Assembly: GCA_024036415.1 (NCBI GenBank)
Contig: JAMWET010007206.1
Location: 596,001 to 660,000, forward strand
Source: Prochilodus magdalenae
Lineage: Eukaryota > Chordata > Actinopteri > Characiformes > Prochilodontidae
Direction of reading: 5' to 3'
Length of the DNA stretch: 64,000 bases
The translations under genes were made by a program, and so were the position numbers. This document shows, one piece after another, positions 12,048 to 24,610 of the stretch. The notes under the pieces were generated by a model. The model saw only the letters and a list, made by a program, of their open reading frames with translations. It searched no databases and had not been told where the DNA came from. Position 1 is the stretch's first letter. Every line of letters begins with the position of its first letter.

Positions 12048-13439
12048 TAATGTTTTGCTTTTTCTTTGGCGGAAACAGTCTTCCATACTACACATACATC
12101 ATTTTATATGTCAGCTAAGGAAAAGAAGGTTTCAGTGATCATTCTTCTATTTACATGCACAATATAGGCCCTTTCTATATGCTTGTTGGGATGTCATCCA
12201 TTATCCCCTTTGTCATGAGTAGAATTTTTTTTTATGCTACAGCAAACTTACACAACCATTGTGGATCTACTGTAAATGAGCTAAACCAATATCAGTTTCT
12301 TTCTTGTTGAGCTTATTTCAAAAATGTGGCCCACAAAGGCCCAAATGCTAACGCTAAAGCTAACTTGCTATGCTAGCTTGGTTTAAAGGCTTTAGAAAAC
12401 CCTGAAGCCTCTAGAAAGCAGAGGTTTTCATGTTTAAGGGTGCGTCCTGACCTTAACACCAGTCTGGTTTGGGATGAGAGGCTTTCTGGAGCCAGCAGTG
12501 AGAAGTTTGTAGTGTAGCATATGTGCAGCTGTGCAGTGTTGTTGTGCTGGGCTAACAAGGTTTAATGGCCTTTACACTAGAACCAGAAATGGAACAAGTG
12601 CCAAGTTCTGATTGTATTGCTGAATGTTGTGATAGTGATATGCTTCCACACGCATCAGGGAGCCTTTGGTGTGACATAACTACTTATTGGCCTGCATTAT
12701 TTGGGCCGAAATGTGTTGGATCACCGGAGTGATTGATGGATTAATCAAAACGCCCTGAGAAACTCATCTGGAGCACCTGAGATCAGGATGCTCACAGCAC
12801 AGGAGTGAAGAGAAAATGTGATTTGTAAGAGGGCTCATTTGCATATTGCAGCCTTCTGCTATGTCGATGCTGCAGAGCGGGATATTGAAACAGCTATTAA
12901 CAAAGTAATATATTGGATAAAAGTTCTTTGGTCTTATCATTTTCAGTGCCTCGGGAGCTGCAGGCCTAAAGTCAGTTTTAGGCTACGGCTCCCGAGGCGC
13001 TTCTTTTTCAAACTGACGGTGCGGGAGAGCGAGCATCATATGGCTACGGAGGGTAATTAGATGAGCATGGCTCCCGAAACGTCCACTTGCCAGTCCACCC
13101 AGATGTTTCCCGAGTTAAAACTCCAATAAGATGGATGACTAGCGCTCCTTCCTCAAAAGCTCCGGAAAACCGCAGTCCAACGAGTCAAAAATCCCCTCAA
13201 ACAAGAGCCAGCTTTGCTGATGGGATCAGGAGGAGCAACCTGAATTGGCGTCAAACGGATACGGATGGGAACGGAAATTGAATTTGTGTGTTTGCCGAGA
13301 CATTTGGTGAACGTGCGGCAGTCAGGTAAGCTCGGCGACTGGTCCGGACCCCCGTCTCTCCGGCCTTTAGCTCGTCTCTTATCGGCGCTGCTGCAGGAGC
13401 GTGACACGACACTAAAACGAGAGACAGATAGCACGCCGT

Positions 13440-13492
13440 GTCCATCTCTCTCTCTCACTCTCTCTGTCTCTCTCTGTCTCTCTCTCTCTCAT
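13440..13492. repeat. (CT)n microsatellite
   Basis: An imperfect CT/CTGT run lies inside a GC-richer unique stretch of intron 3. Confidence 0.85.
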
Positions 13493-14330
13493 GCTCTCCA
13501 GCCTTATCTGCAGGTTAGTGCTGCTCAGTGGGCGATAAAGCCGCTTTGCTCGCCGGTGTGAGGCAATTTCACAGCTGCCGAGACCCGCTCCAATGTGACT
13601 GGCGAGGAGAGAGCAGCAGCACGGCCAAAAAGCTGGGGAAGCATTACGAAACGCAATAGGACACAGTGTTTTAATATACGCCGTCGTGGCCAGCTCTTTG
13701 ACGAGGCCGTTTCAGCCGTTTTGTTGCATAACCGAAGTAGCCCACTCTCATTAGCAAGTCTCTGATTAATCTGTTACTACGTGAAGATGAGCAAATGTAC
13801 GAGAACATGGAGAATCTGGCACTGAGTGTGCTGAAGAGCATTACGTGTCCCGCAGCTTTATATTCGGATGGTATGAAAATGTAATCACTCCAGGCTACTG
13901 GAACATAAACAATATTCTTCTATATGTTACACGTATTTCAGCATCTTTTTTTTAGGGGTTGTAGATAGCTGAGTGAGTTCACAGCATCATGTCGGCTAAG
14001 GAAAAAATGATTAGCCCGGACTGTAATAGATTTACCATTGAACTTACCATTAACTTATAACGTTAGTGATGTTACAGCTCAAACACAGAAGTAATTAGCC
14101 ATGTTGGCTAGCTTACATAGGATCACTGTTCTGGTCAGCTGTGGATACTCTACAAAGCAGCACTAACATCAAACCGCAGAACAGTCCCTCACCACCTTAG
14201 TCCCATGTCAGTCAGACCACAGTTTTAAGAGGGTTGCCTGAATTGCCTTTAAGCTCCAGGCGTCAGCCATTCAGAGCTCCAGTCTAAGTTCTCAGTGTTC
14301 TCTTCCCTCCCTCATTCAATCAATCAATCA

Positions 14331-14540
14331 TTTACATTTACATGTAAGGTATTTAGCAGGCGCTCTTATCCAAAGCGACTTATAACCGTGCTTAGTGTTC
14401 CTTTGGATAATATACCAGCTAGTTTAGGTTAGAGTCAATCACATGCTAATCACATGACAGTCACATGACAATCAAGAAACAAGAATCACATGATAATCAC
14501 ATAAAAGTCACATGACAATCACATGACATTCGCAATACTC
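14331..14540 (-). mobile_element. S2-type repeat followed by an 11-bp TCACATGACAA array
   Basis: Positions 14331-14440 repeat the S2 structure (tail GCGCTCTTATCCAAAGCG, then GTGCTTAGTG and an AGCTAGTTTAGG body). From 14445 to 14527 the motif TCACATGACAA and close variants recur about eight times. Confidence 0.6.
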
Positions 14541-15674
14541 ACAATGTCAGACCAGGAGTGGGAGCACACAGAGGGGTATATATAATAATTTATAGAGACA
14601 AACTTTTATATTTTATTCATATGAAGATGATGCACATATCTGACTCAGCATATTTGCTGGTGTGTGTTTCAGAGCCTCGCGTCTGCGTTCTCCTGGTAGG
14701 TTTGGTGCGGCTCTTCCAACCTTGTCTAAATATACTTCTGCATTTTTAGTAAATGATATGCATTGTTAATGTCTTATGCAAATGAAATGCAGGAAGGCCA
14801 GGCTTGCTTACTTCCTGCTCACTCCCGTCAGTGGCAGTATTGTGGTTTTTGGCTGCTTTACCCAAACCTAAATAACAGCTTGGGGTCCCTGAGACATGGC
14901 GGGAACAGAAACCAGCCACTTGTTTGCCTTGTTTTGACTCAAGCTAAGCACACAGTACATCTCTTCTAATTTCCTAGCAAAGCGGCTTAAGCTCAGTTTG
15001 CAAGCAGCTCAGAATGACTAGAACAACGATCTGCTCTTGTTATTCATTTCCATGATAGGACATGCCATCTAGGCTCCGTGATAAATGCAAAATCGTTTCA
15101 TTGGATAATTCTGCTCATCAATTTCATCTCTCTAGCGGTCAGTTAAGGTCGTGTTTATGAATCGCACTTGTAGGCAGTTGATTGTGGGGGCAAGACTAGG
15201 CAGAGTTATGTCTCGGGCCGAACTCATACCCTCATATTTCAGCAGCCACCAGGTCAGTGGTTGAAGAGCCGTGACCGATTGGCTGGCTTGTTTGAATTCC
15301 TCGTGTTTGGTGCTGCATAGACGGCAGTGCTTACAAACAGTGCTCTGAGGATTCTGCAGGTGCCGGTATTGATCCGCTTTCAGCTTTGAAGGTGCGATGC
15401 ACTCTGCCTCAGGTAGAATTTGACTCTCGCTGTTTCTTTGAAGTTGGAATTCTGTTGCATTTAGCATGTCCTTCTTATTGACCAGTTAGCTTATCATTAA
15501 AGAGCGTGGGACAATCGCAGCGCTAGAGTGCAGAGCCTTTGATCCCCTTGCTTCAAGACAGGGTCTGACTGCAAACTGTCCAGATTCGGTCAGAACCGCA
15601 GGAGTCTCTTTTTGAAGTATGACCGGCAAAGGCTTCTATTGCGCATATTTGGCATCTAAGAGGATCCGTTTAAT

Positions 15675-16080
15675 CATATAAACCATATTCCATGCAGCTT
15701 CCTTCGGTGTTCCTCAGTGGTTCTAGCTGTTTTGCCGTAATGAGGTGGGACAGTGCAGTGAATGTCTCGTTCCATGTGTGGAAAACGCATGTTACCAATA
15801 GCAGATGTTAACGACGGCCTAAATGGAGTGACTGCATTTGGGTGTACCAAAGACCATAGTGTGAAGCAAGTAGAGGAATTTGCAGGTGGATGGAAGCGTT
15901 CAGTCATATGGGTCTACCAACAGTGGCACAAATCCCAGTCTACAGAAAGTTCTCCTCGGAATTAGGCCAGGGAAGGCATCCACCATCCACATCTGGCCTA
16001 ACTGCACAATGCTATGACGCATGAGTGGCTGAATATTGATGTGACCCAACTTGCCAAGTCCAATCCCACCTGTAATTCAT
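15675..16080 (+). pseudogene. Tc1-like element fragment (family W) with transposase HTH remnant
   Basis: This is related to the W elements at 18040, 19220, 19697 and 22157. A frame near 15800-15965 reads GVTAFGCTKDHSVKQVEEFA then GGWKRSVIWVYQQWHKSQST. That resembles the helix-turn-helix region of Tc1 transposases (compare DYRVKAIVESAGAWKCMVIR in the 22157 copy). No catalytic domain follows. The family assignment is inference. Confidence 0.55.
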
Positions 16081-18039
16081 GCTTGTGGAGCTACTACATG
16101 CTATTAGGTGTAGAAAACTATCTAGATAGTGTTGTCCGTACCCCTCCCCTCTTCCGGGGCACAACACCTTGCGTGTTCGTTTGGATGGAAAGAGTCGCAG
16201 ACAAGTGGAGTGGAGTTGAAAGCAAACCAAAGTATTTAATTAACAATACTGGATCCAGGAGAACCAATACATTCAAGACAGTTTTACAGCCGTCCCAAAG
16301 CAAAGTTCTGACCCCGTTCCGATCTGACTCCATGTTTATACCCCAAATGACGTGAAACCTGCCGATGAGGCGTTTCTACAGATTAGCTCATGTTAATATG
16401 CATAATTTCATGTGTTAGTACTCAGTTTCACGTGTCTGACTCTACCATCATGCTTGACCTTGAGTGTGTTTTTGTATTCTCTAAGAATTGGACAGTGTGG
16501 CATTCTCTATGTGCGTGTGCGTCACCCCCCGCTTTGAGGCAGCTGCAGGTTAGGGAGTTACCCACACATAGAGAGAAGGCCGCTTTGTCCGTCTTCAATC
16601 TCCTCTGTATAAATTCAGTTCGTACAGAGTGCACCAGTCGATGATTGATAACAGTGAGTTACAAACATGCAGTGGCCTCATCTCTCATTCCCATGAACAA
16701 AAATGCCTTTAAGCGTGAGTAACATGCCATACAATAGAAGTCTATATGTTATATGTTAATATGTCTTAGGAGTAAATATCATGTGAGTACTGGTTAATCT
16801 TCTATATAGATGCATATAAAATACAAGCTTTCACACAATGACTATGTAGTTGTGAATGCTAAGTTAAGTAATCATTATTTAAGGATAATTCGTCAACAAA
16901 CACAAGGTATAATAAACATTTTTACAACATAGGTGAGCTTATTTTTAACAGTAGGGTGATGACCACAGCCTTTTCCCATCTTTCTATCATGTACTGGAAC
17001 CCGTACCTTGACCAGGCTACCGATAATAATGACCAACGCCTTGCCAGTGGAACGCACCATTAATCAGAAGTGCGCTTCACCAGTCTTCCTCTTCCACTAT
17101 GTCAGAACATCGTTCTAACACCACGAGTGAAGTTTTCCAATTAGAAAGATATCTCTGTCTGTATTGCCTCCCACTTTGAACTGTTAATTGATTCCGGAAG
17201 TCATAAGCGTGAGTTGGAAATCGTCTATTTGAAATAAACAGAAAGGCGGATGGCAGGAAATAGTCTGATGAACAGAAATGGAAACATTTCAAGCGACCCG
17301 CATGTATTTTTGTTCCCCTTTGTAGTCTACGTCGATCTTCCTAGGCCGAGCGGAAAGCACTTACCTGGAAATCAAAGCAGATCGAGGCGGAATAGGAGAG
17401 GGGGGCCCTTTTAATAAACCTAATTATAGCAGTGTGTCGGCTACACGGAAGACAAGCTGTCATGGTGGGGAAATAACTCCTGTTTGAAGCGCAATCAGCG
17501 CTTCGTTCTCTCATTAGCTTCACCCTCCCCGTCCGCAGCGAGCCATCAGCTGCCTAACCAGAACAGATCAAGAACAAATAGTTCGTTTAGCGGCTTGGTG
17601 GTGAACCTAGCTGACTTGAAGCGGGCTTCGCTTTTCTGTTGCACCTGCTCTGCGGTGCGAGACAGAAACCGCAGCGCTCTGAAGCCCCAATCAACTTCCC
17701 AGCACGACACCTGACGTGTACAAATGTTCAGGCCAGAATTTCTGGAGGAGGCCAGCTGTATTGTCAGCTAAGGTCATGCAGCTTTCTTTTGCCAGGAGCT
17801 ACGTTCTTTTGTGGAGGACACAGAGTACTGGCCAAAGTCGGAACACCTACTCAGAGACGCACCTGTTTGCTCATGGCATTCTCACAAGCAACTTCTCCCA
17901 TGGAGCTACCGGAGCTTTATCTTGAGGAGGTTCTGAGATGTTTCCTCAGCAGGCTACATGATCTTCTACTGGGTTTGTCCTAGGGTTTTAAGCATCCAAC
18001 AGTCTGAGAGGAAGCTCCCTGGACAAAAATGAATCACCT

Positions 18040-18435
18040 TGCAGGTGGTAGAAACTTCAGGCTCCTGCAGATGGTGCTGAAGGAGGATGATGGGGCTGTA
18101 AATACCTGTGGGGTGTGAGTGGTGGGATTTCTAGGTTGAGAAGAGGTGGTATAGTGACTGTCTCATTCCATATATCCATATGATGGATGAGACCCCCACT
18201 GCTGATCCATCACTGCTCACTGAATGTCTGCAGTCGTGGCTGTTGGGTCAGTCAGGTACAGCGATAAGGCCCATCCTTGCTTAAGTCATGTGTGGCTAAG
18301 CGTGAAGTTTGACTCGCATGGGATTCGTATGTCTCTCAATGCCACACCTACCCACCAAGTTTAATTCTTGTCGGTGGATTCCTTCCGAGTGCAACAATTT
18401 GTGCAACTATTCTGTTGATGATGGTATTCATGCCA
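18040..18435. mobile_element. Composite of two Tc1-like fragments (family W head, family Z right half)
   Basis: Positions 18040-18170 carry the W motif GGCTCCTGCAGATGG and AGATTGAGAAGAGG-like sequence. From about 18195 it switches to the Z right half (CTGCTCACTGAATGTCTGCA ... CCCACCAAGTTT ... TTTGTGCAACTATTCT). The switch point suggests insertion or recombination between two related families. Confidence 0.55.
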
Positions 18436-19040
18436 TATATAGGAGCAAATATGACATAATTTTTCACAATAGTGCTAGAACGTCTAGTTAGCTAGAACGT
18501 TCACTCGTGGTATAGAGATTCACCGTGCTAAGTACTGTAGTTTGGATGTATAAGAGGATGCACTGTTTCCCTAAGACTGACGCTAATTCAGTATCTCTGC
18601 TAGGCCTCAGTTTAAGCTGTACCCTCTGTTGGGTGGGGGTGGAGGGCGGGGGTGATTGGAGAGCAGCAAAGACGACGGTTGCTGAAAAAAAGAATCACAC
18701 ACTTCACAGGCCTGCCTTGCTGTGATCACTACAGACTCTGCATAATATGGCCAGATTAAGTGACTTCAAACATGTTTCTGCCTTTCCCCTCTGCCTGCTG
18801 GAAGAGCCAGAATTTCCATTTTCCTTCAATTAAACAGAGCAGAGGCATTTGAAGTTCAGCACAGGCTCGCCTCACATTCCGAGCGAGAGAGCTGATATGA
18901 AAAGGCACGTTCGGCATAGCCGGAGAGAAGCGGCTCAGACCCCCTACCGCTCTTAGGGACAGCACTTTCTGACAGATTTCTCCAGCACAATGGCGTGTGT
19001 GTTTTTCAGGAAATCCAAAGCACTGCAAAGCCAAATCCCC

Positions 19041-19870
19041 AGACTTTTAGCGCTATAGTACACACAGAGTTTCTGGGACTGATGCAAAACGAAGACCTGT
19101 ACCAGAGCAAACCAACTACAATGGTGCTTTGTATGTGTAGTAGTTAGGGGTGTCAATTCAGATGGCAACACAATTAATCAAAGCATCTTACTCATTTTCC
19201 CATGCATGTTTAATGGGGTAGGCTCCTGCAGATGGCGCTGTACAAGGATGATGGGGCTATAAATACGTGCTGGTGTGAGTGACGGGATCCATAGATTGAG
19301 AAGAGGTGGTACAATGCAGTGAATGTCTCGTTCCATGTGTGGAAAACGGCTCCAGTGCAGATGTTAATGACTGGCTAAAAGAAGTGACTGAGCATTTGGG
19401 TGCGCCCATGACTATAGTGTGAAGGAAGTAGCTGAATCTACAGGTGTATGGAAGTGGACTGTCATACGGGCTAAAATCCTAGTCTACAGGAAACGTGTCA
19501 GGGAAGGCATCCACCAAATCTGCATGTGTGGATGCCCAGACTTTTAGTGCTAGAGTACATACAGAGTAAAGACCCATACAAGAGCAAACTAACCACACAG
19601 GGGTCTTGTATTCGTAGTAGTTAGGGGTGTCAACTCTGACTGTAACACAATTAATCACTGCATCTTAATCATTTTTCCATGCATGTTTAATGGGGTAGGC
19701 TCCTGCAGATGGCGCTGTAGGAGGATGATGGGGCTATAAATACCTGCAGGGTTGAAATGACGGGATCCATAGATTGAGAAGAGGTGGTACAGTGTAGGGA
19801 ATGTCTCGTTCCATGTGTGGAAAACGGCTCCAGAGCAGATGTTAATGATTGGCTAAAAGGAGCGACTTTT
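19041..19870. repeat. 497-bp local tandem duplication containing W fragments
   Basis: The block starting AGACTTTTAGCGCTA at 19041 recurs at 19538 as AGACTTTTAGTGCTA. Landmarks keep their order in both copies: TAGTTAGGGGTGTCAA, CATGCATGTTTAATGGGGTA, GGCTCCTGCAGATGGCGCTG, GAGAAGAGGTGGTAC and ATGTCTCGTTCCATGTGTGG. The second copy is cut off near 19870. Divergence of several percent with small indels says the duplication is not recent. Confidence 0.85.
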
Positions 19871-19884
19871 AGCCTTTTTTTTTT

Positions 19885-20500
19885 ACTGGGACAGTAGCAT
19901 GCTTATCTGTTTGGCATCACCTTTTCTTTTAACATCGCTGAATAATTGACAGGAGTTTTGTACTGCAGACAATCCAGTCTTACACTTACGCTCTATGATT
20001 ACACAGTCATGCTTATGTACAGCATGCAGAATGTTTTGAAGGCCCCTGAAAGAGTTTTGTTTCGCCATCTACCTAGTCAGATTTCCAATCCACCTTAAAT
20101 GGCCCTGCAGTTGCATCTAAAACTGTGCACGGCCATGTTACATTGAAACTGAAACCTTATGACCATTACTGGTCATGTACACTCGTTCCAGGAACCTTGG
20201 GACAGGAGCATGTTTACCATTGTTGGGCATCTCCTGTACTTTTAACGCCAGTGAATAGTTGTCACGGGGCAGATCATACAAACCGATTAGGTTTCAGAAT
20301 GGCATTTCTTCTGTTATCCAAGACTTTTGCTGTCACTTTTTGAGCGCAGCAGTCTTATACTTGCGCTCTGTGATTACACAGCCATGCTCCTGTAATGCTT
20401 GCAGTATGTTTTAGAGGTCCCTGAAAGAGTTTTGTTTTGCCAGCGACCTAGTCAGATTTCCATTCCACCTTAACCGGCTCTGCAGTTACATTCTGACAGG
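19885..20500. mobile_element. Two fragments of a Tc1/mariner-type relic (family K)
   Basis: Two blocks (about 19885-20110 and 20180-20500) each start with a GGGACAG(T/G)AGCATG motif. They run in parallel through TTTTAAC(A/G), TGATTACACAG(T/C)CATGCT and CTGAAAGAGTTTTGTTT. The opening motif matches the longer K elements at 23215 and 53517. They look like tandem or independently inserted partial copies. Confidence 0.6.
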
Positions 20501-20755
20501 CTTTCTTAGGGTGGGCTGTCAATGTCGAATATGAAACTGGCAAATAATTTTCGCCCCTCGGTATGTGAAGACAAACCGAATTTGAATCTAGCTGATATTA
20601 TGCTTCCAGGTTCACCTTCCACCTCTAATCTCCCAAACTCTATCATCCATAACCTATTATCCATAACCTATTGCCCGATCGCGTCAGCATCACATGTCCA
20701 CAATCTTCCAATCACGTCCTGTTTTCCCATTCCTAATCCAGAGAACAATCTAAGA

Positions 20756-20950
20756 CAGTGGTCACCAGTCTTATCCACAAAGGGCCGGTGTGGCTGCAGG
20801 TTTTCATTCCAACCAAGCAGGAGCTCACCTGAGTCTACTTAATCCATCAAGTGCTCAGCCGTCAGACAACAGATCACATGATCTCCTGCTTGGTTGGAAT
20901 GAAAACCTGTAGCCACACCAGTCCTTTGCGGATAAGATTGGTTACCCCTG
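20756..20950. mobile_element. hAT-like hairpin MITE, 195 bp
   Basis: The ends CAGTGGTCACC and GGTTACCCCTG form inverted repeats of about 68 bp, including CAGGTTTTCATTCCAACCAA and its complement. Flanking 8-bp sequences ATCTAAGA and ATCTAGCA match at 6 of 8 positions, as expected for a hAT target duplication. A worn relative (GCAGGTTGTTCTTCCAGCA ... GAAAACCTGCAGCTAC) lies near 42855-42965. Confidence 0.8.
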
Positions 20951-21167
20951 ATCTAGCATACCGAGCAATCTCTCTATTGTATGTGCTGGTTCTGGTTCTT
21001 GACTCTGTTTGTAGTAGGTTTCCTCCTTCTGGTTTTCCCTCTTGTTTTTGTTACTCTGCTTGTTTGACTTTGACTTTAGTTACCTGGTTTCTAATTCTGC
21101 CTTACCCTTTTGTTATGTTTGCCTTGATCCTGTTGTTAAGCTTAACCTCCAATCTGCCAAATAAACA

Positions 21168-21344
21168 GTTACATTTATGGCATTTAGCTGACGCTCTTAT
21201 CCAGAGCGACTTACAAGGTCATTTATATTACAGGTAGGCCAGTGTAGTGTTAAGAGTCTTGCCCAAGGACTCTTATTGGTGTAGCATAGCATAGTCACCC
21301 ACACCGGGATTCGAACCCCAGTGTCCCAGACACTCCACCAACCC
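21168..21344 (-). mobile_element. tRNA-derived SINE (family S1), head shortened
   Basis: The tail GCTGACGCTCTTATCCAGAG and the body match the other S1 copies. The B box reads GGGGTTCGAATCCC on the minus strand, the best match to a tRNA B box among the copies, but most of the A-box side is missing. Confidence 0.75.
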
Positions 21345-21799
21345 TGCTTTTAGCTCAGTGGGCATCAATCTGAGTTTGTTAATCATTATAGCTACTCAAA
21401 AGTGGATAAAGTACAAGATGGTTTAATCTTCCGCTGTATCCCTTTATCCCCGGCCGTCTTGGTTAAAATAAAGTGGAGTCAAGAAGTCGATTCCAGGAGG
21501 AGTTGAGAGTCGGAGTAATTTCCAGAAAACTTGGAGTCCTGTATCACTATTGGATGAGCTATATGCTCAATAAGCGATGTTCAATTTGTACATTGTAAAT
21601 TTCATTTTAGACAACAATGGAGGTTTGTGCTTGACTGAATGTTATTGTGATCAATAAAAGAGATTCTTATAATATTTATAACACTCCAAAATCAATGCAG
21701 TCGGGTCACTGCCTTCGGAAGCAACGCTAATGCTTGCTTCTGTGAATACATATTTCAGTGGAAGGTAAAGTCTTTCCTCTGCTTCCTTTTCTCCTGTAG

Positions 21800-21984
21800 G
21801 TCTGACCGTGCTTCAGAAGATCCTGGACACAGCTGCAGAAAAAACCTGGCAGGTCACATCCATCAACTTCGACACTCTAACAGAGGCAGCCTTCCTGAAA
21901 GCTATCCAGGACCTGGACAACAAAAAGGAATACAAGATCATTCTGGACTGCGAGCTGGAGAGACTTAACTCCATCCTCAACCTG
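21800..21984 (+). CDS. gria1: gria1 exon 4 (amino-terminal domain)
   Basis: This 185-bp exon lies between TAG at 21797-21799 and GTAAAT at 21985. It completes the split glycine codon and reads LTVLQKILDTAAEKTWQVTS, then DLDNKKEYKIILDCELERL and NSILNL, ending in phase 0. The block LDTAAEK..WQVT and the DCE.ERLN motif are typical of GluA1. The intron before it is the largest complete intron in the window (16.4 kb). Confidence 0.96.
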
Positions 21985-22156
21985 GTAAATGTCCCCACGT
22001 CTTTTCCCTGACTAATAGCTATAAGATAAAAAAAAAAAAAGTGAGACAGATGAACGAAAAAGCCCCGTCTCTGGGCAAATGACAAGCTGGCATCCTCTGT
22101 AGAGATTACTGACTGATGTTTATTTGCTGAATTTATCATATAAGAGATGCTTGTGC

Positions 22157-22720
22157 TTACAAGGCATGGCCTGCATATGTTTTATATAAGTTTAACTCAC
22201 CAAATGAATAGAAACTGTGTGCTAAAATTTCCTCTTTGGAACAAAAAATGACTGAAACACTAATAACAGCTGCCATTCCAGTTGCCCTGGACTGGACAAG
22301 TTTCTGGATGTAGGCCACATCAATGTTAAGACACTGTTGCACCAAAGTATTGTGCAGTTGGGCCAGATTTGGTGGAGGCCTTCCCTGGCACAATTCCAAG
22401 GAGAGTTTCCCGTAGACTTGGATTTTAGCCACTCCTGGTAGACCCGTATGACCATACACTTCCATGCACCAGCAGATTCGACTATTGCCTTCACCCTATA
22501 GTCTTTGGCCACGCCCAAATGTTACAGTCACTCCTTTTCATTCATTCCAATCATTAGCATCTGCTCTGGAGCCGTTTTCCACACATGGAGTGAGACATGC
22601 ACTGCACTCTACCACCTCTTCTCAATCTATATACCCATCACTCACACGCCACAGGTATATATAGCCCCATCGTCCTTGTGCAGCGCCATCTGCAGGAGCC
22701 TGAAGTTACTACCACCTTAC
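22157..22720 (-). pseudogene. Internally deleted Tc1-like element (family W)
   Basis: On the minus strand a frame carries GVAKDYRVKAIVESAGAWKC then VIRVYQEWLKSKSTG, which resembles the transposase helix-turn-helix region. It continues into LHNTLVQQCLNIDVAYIQKL without a recognisable catalytic block. The flanking sequence near 22640-22720 matches the W copies at 18040, 19220 and 19697. It is the longest W copy in the window. Confidence 0.6.
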
Positions 22721-23214
22721 TTACTCAAGATGGCTCACTTTGTCTGGTCAGCTTATGTGCGTGTTCTCTGCAGAGGATGTGTTATTGTCATTTAGGAAAG
22801 CCAGTCAAACAGGCCGCTACCTTTTGATCTAGGTAGTTTAAACCTCTGCATATGACTGTGTTTACCTGTCCATTTGAATCAGGTGTCAATATTAGAATCA
22901 GGCTGTTGAAATACTAGTGGTGAAGGCTTTCGTTAGTTTTGGAGATTGGCTTTATGAGCTTTGTTGGGCGTAACTGAACACATCTCTCTGCTGATGTAAA
23001 GCTTTTGGTCGTTTTCATCATTTTAAGTTGGTCTATATGATCTCTCGAGTGATTTGGTGGTGGAAAGTATGTGTTCTTTGATTTTTTTTCCTTTTCAAAG
23101 AGATTTTAAATTGGTCCTTGTTTGTCCTGGGGACGTTTGCAATCTCCGAGTATTTCCATGTGTTATCAACAAGCCCCATGAAAGCTTGAGACCAAGGACC
23201 AGAGGCGTAAATCC

Positions 23215-24610
23215 AGTTCTAAAAAAAGTTGGGACAGTATGTGAACTGCTAATAAAAACAGACAGCAGTGATTAACGCATTCGCTTTGATGTGTACTACA
23301 TTTGAAATAGTGTACAGTATTCATATTCAGTGTTTCACCTTATAAACTTTTTTGGTGTTTGCAAAAATACGCTTGTTCCAAGAATATTGGGACAGAAGCA
23401 TGTTTACCACTGTTACCCGGCTAAACAAGCGTCTGGAGGCTGAAGATACGAACTAATCAAGCTTCGAAAGCTGAAGTCTTTGCCGTTCTTCTGTTAGGGT
23501 AGAGATATACTTGCTGTTCGGTCGCTCGTTTGCGTAAACAGCTGGCTGCTTCTTGAATATAACTGTTCAACTGTCTCGGAATTGGTTCCATATGGGCTTT
23601 AAAAATAAAACTGATCTCCCGCCAGCTGTTCTGACAAGCGTATTGGTCACTATACAGCCGTGCAGCCTTTCCTTTAAACGTTGCTCTGTTTTGATGCTGC
23701 TGAGTTCCTACACTGCCCCCTAGCGCTGTGGTGTGTACTGCACCTTGCATATACATAGTGTTAATTTCTGAGGACGTGCAAATGGTGCACCAAACGGACC
23801 CAGGATATCCGAGGCAGCCGGCATGCGCACTCGATCACATAGTAAACAGCTTGTATATCTCTACCCTCATTCGAGTCCTATGCTGTCGTTTTTAAGAGAC
23901 AGTTCTGCACTGGAGGTAGGCCAGTTTAATCACTGGTATCTTACCTGATACCATGGCAGACTCTGGTTTGCGAAATTTATGCTGGTAACAATCTAAAAGG
24001 TTCTTCGTTATCTTGGAGATCCATTAGCTCCACAATCAAACGTTGACCTATAAGACCCCAGGACATGTTTCCACTGTGCATCAGGGCACTTCAGATGAGT
24101 TTGAATCCAGAGAGGTCAGTAGCACTTCTAGACGCTTTTGACATGTGACCTCCACTACCGTGCATAGAATAGTGTTTACTTGCATTTGTGATGGACAGTG
24201 TCTATTGACACCGGTTTGTCAAAGTATCCCACAAGCTCATGTATGATATCTACCACAGAACCAGGCCGTGTTTTGACGCTGTGCTGTCTGAAAGGTCCAA
24301 GTTTGGCTGAGAATTTTTTACTGATGCATTCATTTAGCATTTGGTGGCATGTCTTGACTTTTTCTTCCCCATAAAGAACTAGGACTTTCCTTTTTTGAAC
24401 ATTTCACAGCATTCCTAGTCTTGAATTTCCACAGCCCCCTTTTTGGAATGTGTTGACATCAATTTCAGAAAAAAGACGATGATAAGATAAAACATATATT
24501 TCATCTTTGTACTGGTTTTATTCAAATACGGTTAAAAGTAGAATCACAAATCTGTCCTCGTTAGCATTTAACCTAATGTCCCCGCTTTGTTGGAACTGGG
24601 TTTGTAGACA
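23215..24610. mobile_element. Long Tc1/mariner-type relic (family K), about 1.4 kb
   Basis: The left end CCAGTTCTAAAAAAAGTTGG and the right end TTTGTTGGAACTGGGTTTG are inverted relatives. Inside, GGGACAGAAGCATGTTTACC and the region 24030-24420 match sequence of the other K relic at 53517-55090. Positions 23450-23890 look like foreign sequence inside it. No intact frame survives. Confidence 0.65.

Larger units (their letters stand above)
5442..21799 (+). other. gria1: Intron 3 of gria1 (16.4 kb)
   Basis: This is the largest complete intron here. It carries TA, TG and CT microsatellites, a 21-bp minisatellite, Tc1-like fragments, hAT-like MITEs and SINEs, listed separately. Between repeats, 12780-13800 and 16900-17720 are comparatively GC-rich and non-repetitive. 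Stretches such as 6170-8000 are AT-rich and show nothing I can name. I found no alternative exon. Confidence 0.85.
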
